A stretch of 64,000 nucleotides of DNA. It comes from Gentiana macrophylla (taxonomy: Eukaryota > Streptophyta > Magnoliopsida > Gentianales > Gentianaceae). Under the pieces are notes generated by a model. The model was not told the DNA's origin and made no database searches. It worked only from the letters and a program-made list of their open reading frames with translations. A program made the translations under genes and the position numbers. Positions 46,538-57,713 of the stretch are shown in pieces; positions within the stretch are counted from its first letter, which is position 1; every line of letters starts with the position of its first letter. The stretch is taken from the NCBI GenBank assembly GCA_026214975.1, contig JAOBSW010000553.1:434001-498000 (forward strand). Reading direction: 5' to 3'.

Positions 46538-46783
46538 TGTTTGATATTTATGTTGACTTGTTCTTTGTTTTGTTTTGGATAATAATGTCTTTCCTAGTTT
46601 ATAGGTTAGCAGTTGATTTGTTCCTATTTCCTTGGTTTGTTCCTGTTTTCTTGGCATGATTAGTAGTGGAGACATTTCCCTTTTTCTGTACCTTCGTTTG
46701 GCTATATAAAGCCGTTTGCTGTGATAAATAACGATGAGGAAACAGCTTTTGTCTATTACTTACTTGTTTTTGAGCTATCAACA
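46538..46783 (+). repeat. 3' LTR of the copia element
   Basis: 246 bp, one base different from the 5' LTR, followed by ATCTG and then coding sequence of gene B. Confidence 0.95.
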
Positions 46784-46968
46784 ATCTGGACATTCAGAAC
46801 AATCACTTTGTGTTTCGCATACCGTTGTGCCGCATGCTACAATACCAGCTTCGGGATTCGGCTTAGAATCACTATCAGGTATGACAGTATTGCCCTTCAG
46901 GTTCCTGCTTAGGATTGACATCCTTTTTTCCTGTGGTCCTTGATCTATAGTTTCAGCATTTCCTGCAA
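46784..46968 (-). pseudogene. Gene B exon 2, part before the insertion
   Basis: Encodes FAGNAETIDQ (end of the signal peptide and start of the mature part), a Lys/Asn-rich linker with PNPEAG, and the first four cysteines of module one up to SECPD. The break is at the ATCTG duplication. Confidence 0.8.
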
Positions 46969-47190
46969 CTACGAATAACAACCAAAAGAGTTAAAAACAT
47001 TTTAAAAATTCTATAATTGTTAGTTGTGAAATACTGTGGAATACAAAAATACTTACAAGAGGCCATAAGAACAATGAAAACGAAGAAAGCAGGTAGCTTC
47101 ACCATGTTCTCTTCTTAGCTGTGCAGTGTTTGAATTGAAACAACTTTGAAATGTTTGTGAATCCGTGTCATTATTTCTTTTCTTTTACAA

Positions 47191-47202
47191 CCCTATTTAT
47201 AG
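47191..47202 (-). promoter_or_regulatory. TATA box of gene B
   Basis: On the minus strand CTATAAATAGGG lies about 90 bases before the start codon at 47105, the same spacing as the TATA box of gene A. The leader in between is AT-rich. Confidence 0.75.
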
Positions 47203-47705
47203 GGATCGATGGAGTGGTCATAAACACAACAACAAAAAAACAACGCTATTAAATTTATGTAGATCCAGAATGATCAATGATGTAAAATGTGTTGTGTATT
47301 TTTGTTTTGACCATTTTATTGTTGATAAAAACATTATTTTAGTGCTAATGCCTAAACAAGTTACGAGCTTTAATTTTGTACCCTTGATTTACATTTTAAT
47401 GAAAAATCGAAAGTGTGTTGTGTTACTCATTATGTATCAGTGACCTGAGAGTTGAATTACCCAATTTTAAAATAACCTAATTGATTATGTCATGTTAATT
47501 TGTTTTTCTAATGAGAAGTGAGAACGATCATACGGACTCTCTTTATAAAAATAAAAATAAAAACAAAATACTACAAACAAACAAACTTCGGACTATGAAT
47601 GGGCACATATTTTACAATGTCTTAAACCAAATTCTACTTGGTATTTTAAACTAATAGGATTTAAGACATATGGTTGTCTCCTATGTATGAAAATAAATCA
47701 CCAAT
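47203..47705. other. Upstream region of gene B, no other gene
   Basis: AT-rich sequence that probably contains the distal promoter of gene B. The last five bases, CCAAT (47701-47705), are the target duplicated by element D. Confidence 0.5.
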
Positions 47706-48360
47706 TGACGAAATAAAATTCGTCGGGAATAAAATCTGAGCCTTTTAATCTAGTGATAACTGGGTGAGGATGATTGATCAAGAGAAAATATAAATCTGAG
47801 GGGGAGTTTTTTGGAGGTGCTTTAGACTGAGCCTGGGAATTTCTCCAGGATGCTTACGTATTCAATTTGTATGTTGGAATCAAATCTGCCGTAGTTCTTT
47901 GTGGATGTTTAAATAGGGGACGATGGTGCCATAGGCCTGCGTGGGCCGTGTCTAATGTGGACTCTCTTTTCGTGTTATTCAAGTTTTAGATAATTCTGGG
48001 ATTATCCTTTGATTTTAGTAGATAATTATGACATACAGATATTTGTATTAAATGATAAAGATCGGAGCCTTAATGGCTTGTGTTTCTTTCCATAACTACG
48101 TATAATTATTATCATTATTATATTCTCTAGCCGACCTTCGGCAAGAAGCCACGGTCAGGTAGACCGAGCTGCACAGGTCTGCTCCTCGCCGAGCTGTGGT
48201 GGATCGGGGGACGACCCGAACAACCTTTCTCCATGAGGACTCAGTTCGGCCCTTAAGCCCATGATGTAACTCCTGGTCCTTATGGCTTACCATTATTTAG
48301 GGTGTCATGTACTTGGCATGTGGAGTGGTGAAATCCGGTATCGTCATAATCCCCCAGATC
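47706..48360 (-). repeat. 3' LTR and polypurine tract of element D
   Basis: 641-bp LTR followed on the plus strand by TAATCCCCCAGATCTGG, on the minus strand CCAGATCTGGGGGATTA. That is the same tract type as in elements 1 and 2. Confidence 0.88.
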
Positions 48361-48740
48361 TGGCTGAATTCTTGAGTTCAGATCAGATCTGCTCTGTGTG
48401 CGGCTTAGCCGTACTGATCGATTTAAATTAATCTTTTTGAGAGGTGGCTATGTTTAGTTATGATGCCGTTATAGCTTTTCCGAAAAAATGAGGCGTTTTT
48501 ACCCACGTCTTTTATGAGTGGAGCGGTTTTCGAAGACGTGTTAAGGGGTTTAACATCAGGTATTTATACACCTTGTCATATCAACCGTTGTCTCACTTCT
48601 TTTAAATTAACGACCCGGCGGTGCAAATTCAGATCTACTCCAATTCTTTCCTCAACCTCTGATCTAGCAAGTAAGCTTCTTCTTTACCTAATCACGTTTT
48701 TGCCTTTTTCTTGTCTCTATCTCGTGTTCATTACGATCTA

Positions 48741-50205
48741 ATGGCCGAGACAACCTCCGTTTTGGAGCAAAAAGATGTTCTGCAACTGTGTAGCAAATAT
48801 GGGGTAGATCTGAGTACTTACGATCCTCAGATTCCCACTCCTTCGAACCCCTACTCTTCGAGCCCCCCGTCTGGGTAATGTACCATTTATGAGGATCACC
48901 TAGACGTTGGCCTTCGCCTTCCCTTCTGTCCTGCATATATTGTCGTACTTAATCATTATAACTTAGCACTGCACAGCTAGCCCCCAACGGAGTTAGGTCC
49001 ATATTATGATTTCCTATTATATGTAAGTTCTCGGTCAAGCTTTTCCGAGCATTTTACTAGGCCAAATCAGTTAAAGATAACCCAGGTTTTTATTGCTTTT
49101 CCCGCCGGACCGGGAGTTTGTCTGTAATGGTGGATGGGCCATCCTCATATAGGGGTTGGAAGGCTCGGTTTTTCTTCATTCGCCACGATGGGGCTTACAG
49201 GATAAGCCAATGGAACCCTAAGGACCAACCCAAGGATAGCTATCCTAAGATTCTTGAACCTCAGGCTCTTCAGACTGTTCAGCATTCCAGGATGTATCTG
49301 AACTACAACCTCTCCCGGCTGAGTTGATTTCGATAGCTTATATTGCCGAGAGCAGTCCCAATCCATACGTCCCTCGTAAATCATCTACTCTAGAAGCCTG
49401 TAGGATTTACGCTTTACTTATTTCTTATTTTTTTGCAAGGATTCCTTATTTGACTGTTTCCTGACAAATATTTTCTTGTTGTAAAGGATGCCTTCGCCTA
49501 CTTGCTAAGTGCTGCCAATGAAGAGGTGTCTTTTCAGCCTGCCGATCCCGAAGTGTCTTTGGAGACCCAAACAGGGGACCGCCTTCGTGTCCCTTTTGTT
49601 CGGTCTATTGGACCTATGCTGAACCCGACCTCTGCTCAAGCATTGGCCGACTTGAAAGATGATATCACCCTTCCGGACCCAACCCTAGACTCGAATTTGA
49701 TCTTGAAGTCCTCGAAAGTGGCTACTTCAAAGAGTAAGGCCGTTGTGGAAGCCCGTTTGCCCGAGATCGACCTGGATGGGAGGTCGAGCAAGAGGATCCG
49801 AGTTAAGTCCACTCGAGGATCTAATAGTTTCAACTGAGAGGAGGAGAGGGCCTGTTTTTTATGAGGAGGAGGGGATCCTTCTGATGTCCGAGCAGGAACT
49901 AGGCGCTTCCGGTCTTAAGGCCATGAAATATGTAGGCTTCCCATTTCTATCCTTTCTTTGGCTTATATCCCCTTCTAACTTATGTGTTTTGCAGGGTGCC
50001 TTGGTGGGTCAAGAGTTGTATACTCGCCTGACCAAGTATGGCTCTAGCGTGAGTCAGCTAAGAGAGAAGATCTCCGAACTGGAGAAGGTGGCTTCTGATC
50101 ACAACCAGAGCCTTAAGGCAATAGATAAAGAGATCAAGGCCAGGGATAGAGAGGTTAGGGAGTTAAAGAAGCAAGTAAAAGCTCAGGACACCAAGTTGGA
50201 GTAGC
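48741..50205 (+). pseudogene. Extra reading frame of element D (antisense to pol)
   Basis: The Met at 48741 (MAETTSVLEQKDVLQLCSKY) starts a short open piece to about 48878. Further pieces read LRLPFCPAYIVVLNHYNLAL (about 48900), WKARFFFIRHDGAYRISQW (49158), a Ser/Asp-rich middle (49502-49837), and a Lys/Glu-rich coiled coil (49990-50205, LREKISELEKVASDHNQSLK). The order and motifs match the antisense frames of elements 1 and 2. The third occurrence, here on the plus strand because the element is reversed, shows that the frame travels with the lineage. Broken by stops or containing introns. Function unknown. Confidence 0.6.
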
Positions 50206-50352
50206 TCAGAGTTGGATATGCCGCTGATCGCAAGGCGTTTGAGCATTCGAAGAGGCGAGAATCCTATGGTGGTGATTTTAACTAAAGGAGAGCATATTAA
50301 GCTCAAGTCGAGGTTTCCGATCTTAAGATATATTAAAATATTGAGCAAATGG

Positions 50353-51688
50353 TGTTTTGTATCGAATTATGTGCTTAAATTGTGATTTTATATTATTTTG
50401 GAGTTATGTTACGCTTTGGTATGTTTTACTATCTTTTAGATACATGTTTTCGAGCTAAAAGAGGATTAGAAGAGGTTGCATTCGGATTTTCTGATGAAGA
50501 GAAGAGATAGGGATGAGAAGAAAAGGATAAAGATGAAGAAATCAGCTTCCAGGCATGCTGGACGTTCGTTCATGTCCCGTCCACTATGGACGGGCGTCCA
50601 TTGAATCAGACTGGCGTCCAGGAGAAGAATTTTGAACAGAGAGTTTGGACAGAGGCTGGACGAGCGTCTGCCTGGCGTCCAAAGAAGTTGGACGAGCGTC
50701 CAAGTGTTCCAGACGGGCGTCCGCGGCCGACTTAAGCACAACCGACCTAGTTTTTGACCTAGCCGACTTATTTTCTTATTTATAGCAGCAGCGCCCCAAA
50801 CCCAAAACATATAGTTTTGACATCGATTTTCTCATCAACGGCGCCGCTTCGAGAGAGTTTCAAGGCGATCACCCGAGCCTTGTGCAAGGTGATCCGGGTT
50901 AGATTAGGATGCTTTTGTTTTATTTGTGATTCATGGAGATCATCCATTGTATAAACTATGTGAGTTTATCTTTTAATATATTCAATCCTTGTTTATTTTT
51001 ATGATCTTTGATTCGTTTTGTATCTTCCTATGCTTATGTGCTATGCAATCAATATCGGAAGATGAATTGCTTATTGATGTTTACCGTATGATGGAAATCG
51101 GTGTAAACCTTAGATCACCATAGGAAAGATTAGACTTTTAACCTTGACATAACGGAAGTTGATAGGTTAGATTTCTAGGTTGTTAGATCTAATAAATCTT
51201 GCACCTTGTTTTGAGAGCGTTAATCTCTATAGATCGGAAGATGATGAGATTGATAGACGGATTACTTACGGAAGTAGGAATTCATACCTTTGATAGGTAA
51301 GACCACAATATTGAATTAAAATCATGAGATGAACTTGGATAGAAATCACTTGGTTTGTATATTGTTTGATCTCATGTATCTTTGTTTTATGTTCTTTTCG
51401 TTTACAGTTTTATTTATTAATTTTCGCTTTTATCCTTCCTGGCTTTGGATTGACAATCCTCTGTCCAGTTTATTTTCCGTTTTAGTTTAGGTTTAGTAAT
51501 AAATAGTAGTAACAATTTAAGGAATTAATAAGATTAGGTTCAACATCCCAATTCCCTGTGGATCGATACCCGTACTTACCCTACTATGCTAGCAATTACC
51601 CGATATTCGGTCGGTTAGGAGTTAGTTTGCATGTTAGGTATAGGTTTATAAATTATTTTTTGTTTAGTGATGCAAAATCCTCCGAACA
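50353..51688 (+). repeat. 5' LTR of Athila-like element C
   Basis: The inner end CCGAACA (51688) is four bases before a primer site; the proposed start is TGTTTTGTATCG at 50353, giving 1336 bp with TGTT...AACA ends. It shares organisation and sequence blocks with the LTR of element A, including the GACGGGCGTCC motif cluster at 50560-50730. The start is less certain than the end. The segment 50206-50352 is the ragged end of element D. Confidence 0.7.
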
Positions 51689-51692
51689 AAAG

Positions 51693-51710
51693 TGGCGCCG
51701 TTGCCGGGGA
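51693..51710 (+). promoter_or_regulatory. Primer binding site of element C
   Basis: TGGCGCCGTTGCCGGGGA is the same tRNA-Asp-type site as in element A, here on the plus strand. Confidence 0.9.
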
Positions 51711-53221
51711 ATCGGTGTTTTGTTGAATCTAATTGAGTTAATTCTTCTATTTTGTTACGATTTAATTTTTTTGGAATAAAAGGGGTCGTTAGGGCACATA
51801 GTGGTATTTTGGCGTAACTTTACGGCTCGAGTGTCCGTTTGGGACGCGGGACCCCAATCGAAAGCTTCGTTCGGCGCCGACGACGTGGTGAACCGCCGTA
51901 GGCCATTCAACACCGTTTTCGTGGTCAAAATCCACTGTTTTCCCTTCCATTTTGGCCCTAGAAGATTTCAACACGTTTTTTTCCTCCGTCTTAGTGTTTT
52001 TTTTCTGTTTTAAATTTTTCGTAGGTAGGTTTCCGTTTCTGTTTCCATTTCTTTTTTTTTCTGTTTCTTTTCTTTCAATAAAAGTAGCGTCACACAAATT
52101 GAGAGTTTTTATTTTTGCCGTGTTTCGATGACCGTTGGGTTAAGAATGTGCAAAAAGTTTTTTACTCGATTTGTGAAACGTGAAGTGTAACCTAATCTGT
52201 AACCTAGTGCCCTCTGTGCTTAAATTTATCCGTGGCTGCTGTATGTGTGATTTGATGATATGAATTGCCATGAGTTTAGGATATTAGTTTAGGGTTTGCT
52301 GCGTTTTTCCTGCAATTTCTGCTGCGAATTCGATGTTGGACGAGCGTTCAAGGTAAGAAGAACGCCCGTCGATCCATAACATCATCTGGTGAAGCGGGCG
52401 TCCCGACTATTAGGCGCCCGTCCGTCGAATTTGCTCAACTCTGTTCCGATTTTCCCGAGTCGACGAGCGTTCGGCTCATTGAGCGCCCGTCGATCTGAAT
52501 TTCCAGGCAAGCGCCCGTTTGGTTTGTTGAACATGATCCAGTTCCAAATTTTTCTTGAATTGATTTTTAATGCTTTATTTGACGTGGATACTTTCATACG
52601 AGCTTCTGTGGCTAGTTATTTTTACGTAGATGTTCTGAACTTGCATGTTTACATCTTTCCATCTACGAATCCATGTTAGATAATTGATTAATTTTTATAT
52701 ACATGCTTCATTAATTGACATGGATGTTTTAATGTGAGCCTCTGTGGCCTTTGTATATGCGTAGATGTCCTGTTCTTTCACCGTTATGGTTTCTTTCCAT
52801 CTACTGATCCATGTTAAATAATTGATTAATTTCTATTTACATGATTCATCCATGCATGTTATAATTCTTGTCGGTTCTCGTATGCTATAAATTATTCTTA
52901 TTGTTATTTAGTAGCTAATGTCGGTTTCCGTATGCTACATATCGTTGTGATGAATCTCGTGAGCTTTGAGACCTATGTGCTTTCTTGTTATTCTTGTAAC
53001 TCATATGGGTAGCTACCGCCGGTTTTCCGTATGCTACCATGTCTTCTTATGAGTTATACATGTTTAGTATAGCTAATCGTTGGTTCTCCATAATGCTATC
53101 ACCTTTGATGAGTCTTAAGCGCGTCAGACCGTGCATATAATGAATAATAATCATCGTTTATCGTAAACTATCATTATTTGGTAGACGTTTATGATATACA
53201 TGTCGTGTTGCAAATGAGTGG
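51711..53221 (+). other. Leader of element C with short tandem repeats, no gag found
   Basis: No gag, protease or pol frame is recognisable. GC-rich motifs of the GACGAGCGTTC/GCGCCCGTC type recur at 52330-52520. A roughly 145-bp unit (GTGGATACTTTCATACGAGC to TTGATTAATTTTTATATACA) is repeated twice at 52575-52860. A shorter unit around TAGCTAATGTCGGTTTCCGT followed by ATGCTA recurs about four times at 52860-53110. No 3' LTR of this element is in the window. Confidence 0.6.
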
Positions 53222-54005
53222 GCTAGTTTGCAAACGAAGACGTCCTCCGTGTGTCCGAGAGATGTCCTCCGATCCCGAACGAGGACATCCTCTGTGTGTC
53301 CGAACGTGCTCCGTGTGACCGAACGATTGCCTCCGATCGACGTCCTCCGTGTGTCCCAACGATGTCCTCCGATCCGAACGAGGAAGTCCTCCGTGTGTCC
53401 GAACCATGTCCTCCGATCTGAACAAGGTCGACCTCTGTGTGTCGAGCGATATTGATGTCCTCCGATCCGAGCGAGGCGAGGGCGTCCTCCGTGGAGTCCG
53501 AGCGATCGATGTCCTCCGATGCGAGCGAGGACATTCTCCGTGTGTCCGAAAGAGGCCGTCCTCCGATCCAAGCATTTGTCCTCCGATCCGAACGATGTAC
53601 TCCGATCCGAACGAGGCCGTCGTCCGTGTGTCCGAACGATGTCCTTCAATCGACGTCCTCCGTGTGTCCCAACGACGTCCTCCGATCCGAACAAGCCCGT
53701 CCTCCGTGTGTCCGAACGATGTCCTCCGATCCGAACGAGGACGTCTTCCGATCCGATCGACGTCCTCCGTGTGTCCCAACGATGTCCTCCGATCCGAACG
53801 AGGACGTCCTCCGTGTGTCCGAACGTTTTCCGATCTGAATGAGCCCGTCCTCCGTGTGTCCGAACGATGTCCTCCGATCCGAACGAGGACGTCTTCCGAT
53901 CCGAACGACGTCCTCCGTGTGTCCCAACGACGTCCTCCGATCCGAACGAGGACGTCCTCCGTGTGTCCGAACGATGTCCTCCGATCCGAACGACGTCCTC
54001 CGACT
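53222..54005. repeat. Tandem array I, 22/44-bp GC-rich unit
   Basis: The array is built of two 22-base half units, GATGTCCTCCGATCCGAACG(AG) and GACGTCCTCCGTGTGTCCGA(AC), usually alternating to give a 44-bp period, with variant and missing halves. The period is not a multiple of three and the unit lacks stop codons in most frames, so long open frames appear on both strands. I regard them as by-products. I do not know this repeat. Confidence 0.9.
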
Positions 54006-55138
54006 CAATATGAACCCGATGAATTGGAACCCCCTATATGCTTATTGAGCGATAGCCCAACTTGCAGCACTAGACATAGGATTTTCTGAGGAGGGGTTTC
54101 TTTTACCTCTTTTTTTTTTTCCCGAGAAATCAAATATATATATTATACCATATATCCTCTACGATATGTTTGTGTGTGCGAACGACCTCCTCAACCGCCT
54201 CCGAACGACCTCCTCAACCGCCTCCGATTTTTTTTCCTCCGACCCGAACGAGGTCCTCCGATCCGAAAGATGTCCTCCGACTCAATATGAATTTAACTTT
54301 ATATATGTTTGACTATAACGCCGGTATTGAGTTTCTTATTTTGCTTTTAGTTTGTTTTTTGTGCTCCTCTTTCATAATCTTTTCAAATCGCTTTTTATAT
54401 ACGTTTCGTTTCTTTATCATTTCGTGTTTTTTTATTCGTTTAAGTAATTCTTTCAAATTTTCCCTTGTTTGTGTATGTTTCCGGTCACAATTATATTGTG
54501 CTTGAAAAATGTTATTTATAATTTTATATGTGTATGTTTTTTAGTTGTGTTTTTATCGTTACTTTTAATTGTTGATTCACACTACATAGCACATAAAGAC
54601 ACACCGTGTATTTCGTTACTAGGGGAGAGTTTTTTTTCTGAGGAGGGGAGAGTTTTTCTGGGCTAGTTTTCTGAGGAGGGGAGAGTTTTTTTCTCCGAAC
54701 GACCCTCCGATTTTTTGTGTGTCCGAACGACCTCCGATATGTTTGCCTACAATGTTTGTGTGTACGATATGTTTCCGAACGATTTGTTTATTTTTCCGAA
54801 CGATATGTGTCTATGATATCCGAAAGACATCCTCCGAACGACCGTCCGATTTTTTGCGTGTCCGGACGACCTCCGATATGTTTGTCTACGATATGTTTGT
54901 GTGTGTATGATATGTTTCCGAGCGATATGTTTATGTTTCGAACGATATATTTGTGTGTCTACGATATGTTTCGAACAAGGTAACATATGTTTGTCTACGA
55001 TATGTTTCGACCGACCTCCTCCGACCCTCCTCCGACTCAATATGAGCCCAATAAATCGGAAAAAGAAGGCCAAGGACGTGCCGGAAGAAGCCAGCGCAAT
55101 GCCCGGCTTCGCTTTGAAAACATGTCCGGACGGCATCA
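54006..55138. repeat. Spacer between arrays, first copy of duplicated block
   Basis: 54006-54600 recurs at 56784-57900 (TGAACCCGATGAATTGGAAC, AGCACTAGACATAGGATTTT and following AT-rich sequence). 54160-54310 and 54690-55030 hold loose repeats of CCGAACGACCTCC and CGATATGTTTGTGTG. 55040-55138 (GCCGGAAGAAGCCAGCGCAA) is the only stretch here with codon-like composition, but it is too short to call. Confidence 0.65.
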
Positions 55139-56783
55139 TCAACCACCTCCGTATGTCCAAGCGATGTCTTCCGATCCGAGCGAAGATGTCCTCCGATCCG
55201 AACGAGAGCGTCCTCCGTGTGTGTGAGCGATGTCCTCCGATCCAAGCGAAGACGTCCTCCGCCGCAATCCGAACGAGGGCGTCCTCCGTGTGTCCGAACG
55301 ATCGTTGTCCTCCGATGCGAGCGAGGGCGTTCTCCGTGTGTCGAAAGAGGCCGTCCTCCGATCCGACGCCGCCCTCCAATCCAGCGAAGACATCCTCCGA
55401 TATCCAAACGAGGACGTCCTCCGTGTGTCCGAGCGATGTCCTCCGATCCCGAACTAGGACGTCCTCCGTGTGTCCGAACGATGTCCTCCGATCGACGTCC
55501 TCCGTGTGTCCCAACGACGTCCTCCGATTCAACGAGGGCGTCCGCCGGTGATCGAGCGATATCCTCCGATCCGAGCGAGGACTTTCTCCGTGTGTCCGAA
55601 TGATCGATGTCATCCGATGCGAGCGGGGCGTCCTCCGTGTGTCCGAACCATGTCCTCCGATCTGAACAAGGACGTCATCCGTGTGTCCAAACGATATCGA
55701 CGTCCACCGATCCGAACGAGGACGTCCTCAGTGTCCTGCGATCCGAACGAGGATGTCCTCCGTGGGTCCGAACGATCGATGTCCTCCGATGCGAACAAGG
55801 ACGTTCTCCGTGTGTCCAAAGAGGAACTGTCCCTCCGAACGAGCGCTGTCCTCCAATCCGAGCGAGGACGTCCTCCGTGTGTCGAACGTCTTCCGATCCG
55901 AGCGGCGTCCTCCGATCCGATCGGCGTCCTCGAGATCCGAGCGAGGGCGTCCTCCGTGTGTCCGAGCGATCGATGTCCTCCGATCCGAATGAGCCCGTCC
56001 TCCGATCCGATCGGCGTCCTCCGCTTGTCCGAGCGATCGATGTCCTCCGATCGCGAGCGAGGATGTTCCTCCGTGTGTCCGAGCGTCCACCGATCCGAAA
56101 AAGGGCGTCCTCCGATCCGAACCAGGGCGTCCTCCGTGTGTCCAACGATGTCTTCCGATCCGGGCGAGCACGCCCTCCACTACGATCCGAGCGAGGGCGT
56201 CCTCCGTGTCCGAACGATCGTTGTCCTCCGATGTGAACGAGGACGTTCTCCGTGTATCCGAAAGAGGCCGTCCTCCGTGTGTCCGAGAGATGTCCTCCGA
56301 TCCCGAACGAGGACATCCTCCGTGTGTCCGAACGTGCTCCGTGTATCGAGCGATGTCCTCCGATCGGCGTCCTCCGTGTGTCCCAACGGCGTCCTCCGAT
56401 CCGAACGAGGAAGTCCTCCGTGTGTCGAACCATGTCCTCCGACCGAACAAGGGCGACCTCCGTGTGTCCGAACGATATCGATGTCCTCCGATCCGAGCGA
56501 GGCGAGGAGGGCGTCCTCCGTGGGTCCGAACGATCGATGTCCTCCGATGCGAACGATGACATTCTCCGTGTGTCCGAAAGAGGCCGTCCTCCGATCCAAA
56601 CGCTGTCCTCCGATCCGAACGAGGACGTCCTCCGTGTGTCCGAACGATGTACTCTGATCCGAACGATGTCCTCCAATCGACGTCCTCCGTGTGTCCCAAC
56701 GACGTCCTCCGATCCGAACGAGCCCGTCCTCCGTGTGTCCCAACGAGGACGTCCTCCGTTTGTCCGAACGACGTCCTCCGACT
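55139..56783. repeat. Tandem array II, same 22/44-bp unit
   Basis: About 1.6 kb of the same half units as array I. The last part (from about 56270) matches array I from 53245 in the order of its variants, showing duplication of a whole segment rather than independent growth. Open frames of 300-395 codons occur on both strands purely from the repeat. Confidence 0.9.
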
Positions 56784-57182
56784 CAATATGAACCCGATGA
56801 ATTGGAACCCCCCTATATGCTTATTGAGCGATAACCCAACTTGCAGCACTAGACATAGGATTTTCTGAGAAGGGGTTTTTTTTTACCTCTTTTTTTTTTT
56901 TTTCGAGAAATCAAATATATATATATCATACCATATATCCTCTACGATATGTTTGTGTGTGCGAACGACCACCTCAACCGGCTCCGAACGACCTCCTCAA
57001 CCGCCTCCAATTTTTTTTCCTCCGACCCGAACGAGGTCCTCCGATCCGAAAGATGTCCTCCGACTCAATATGAATTTAACTTTATATATGTTTGACTATA
57101 ACGCCGGTATTGAGTTTCTTATTTTGCTTTTAGTTTGTTTTTTGTGCTCCTCTTTCATAATCTTTTCAAATCGCTTTTTTAT

Positions 57183-57312
57183 CTATGTTGCACCGACACC
57201 GATTAACACGATTACGGCGCATTTTACACGACACGGACACAGCGACACGGCAACTTTCAAAAATATAGGACACGACACGCTGGGACACGTAGTATATATA
57301 TATATATATAAT

Positions 57313-57388
<76 letters not shown>

Positions 57389-57713
57389 AATATATATATA
57401 TATATACAAAAAAATATATATAAAAATACAAAAAAATACAAAAATACAAAAAAATATAAAAAATATAAATAGCCGTGTCGAGAACGTGTCCCCGTGTCGG
57501 GACGTGTCCCTCCGTGTCGCTCCGTGTCCTTGGCGTGTCCACTGGCGTGTCGGGACGTGTCCTGGCGTGTCGGTTTTAAAATTTAATTTAACATTATTTT
57601 AAATCAACCGACACGTGTCCGACACCGATGTCGGCGCGTGTCGGACGCGTGTCGTGTCGGAAATGTGTCGGATACGGCGACGTTACCCATATTGGAGTGT
57701 CGGTGCAACATAG
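57183..57713. mobile_element. MITE with 17-bp inverted ends, present in one duplicate only
   Basis: The 531-bp insert starts CTATGTTGCACCGACAC and ends with the exact inverse GTGTCGGTGCAACATAG. TTTTTTAT flanks it on both sides (57175-57182, 57714-57721), an apparent 8-bp duplication, although the empty copy at 54391 has one T fewer. It contains repeated CGTGTC-type words and an AT microsatellite. The duplication size suggests hAT or Mutator type; superfamily not settled. Confidence 0.8.
57293..57412. repeat. AT microsatellite inside the MITE
   Basis: About 120 bp of mostly TA units, followed by an A-rich ATACAAAAAAAT repeat to about 57470. Confidence 0.9.

Larger units (their letters stand above)
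42212..46783 (+). mobile_element. Young Ty1/copia element in gene B
   Basis: Both 246-bp LTRs (42212-42457, 46538-46783) start TGTTTGATATTT and end ATCAACA, and I find one difference between them (C at 42450, T at 46776). Primer site, one long polyprotein with a single frame break, and a polypurine tract are all in place. Size and short LTRs suggest the Ale-like group; that is inference. The five bases before the left LTR (AATTT) do not match those after the right LTR (ATCTG), which instead match the left flank of the adjoining TRIM. Confidence 0.9.
41581..47105 (-). pseudogene. Gene B: paralog of gene A, split by a TRIM and a copia element
   Basis: On the minus strand exon 1 (47105-47057, 49 nt) encodes MVKLPAFFVFIVLMAS. 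The intron is 88 bp (GTAAGT at 47056, acceptor GTAG ending 46969). Exon 2 runs 46968-46784, is cut inside the first cysteine module, and resumes at 41826 to a TGA at 41583-41581. Dropping one ATCTG copy gives exactly 160 codons including stop with no internal stop. The cysteines align with gene A (CGTTVCETQSDCSEC then SACICGY, CIKK, CSCGYYDADN). B differs in an acidic insert (YEEEEEGG) inside the second module instead of a long acidic tail. A signal peptide implies secretion. Function unknown; a knottin-type inhibitor is possible. Confidence 0.8.

Noticed and set aside
47165..47443. Frame of 92 codons upstream of gene B
   Set aside because: It overlaps the gene B TATA box, is AT-rich and shows no motif.
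49502..49837. A 111-codon frame as a separate host gene
   Set aside because: It falls inside the antisense frame of element D, between pieces that match elements 1 and 2.
53222..54005. CRISPR-like appearance of regular repeats
   Set aside because: Repeats are contiguous and degenerate with no unique spacers, in a plant genome with no cas genes.
53158..56849. Long open frames of 178 to 395 codons on both strands
   Set aside because: They arise from a 22/44-bp tandem repeat that lacks stop codons; they overlap on opposite strands and shift frame with each repeat.
57166..57542. Open frames of Tyr/Ile repeats
   Set aside because: They translate an AT microsatellite inside a MITE.
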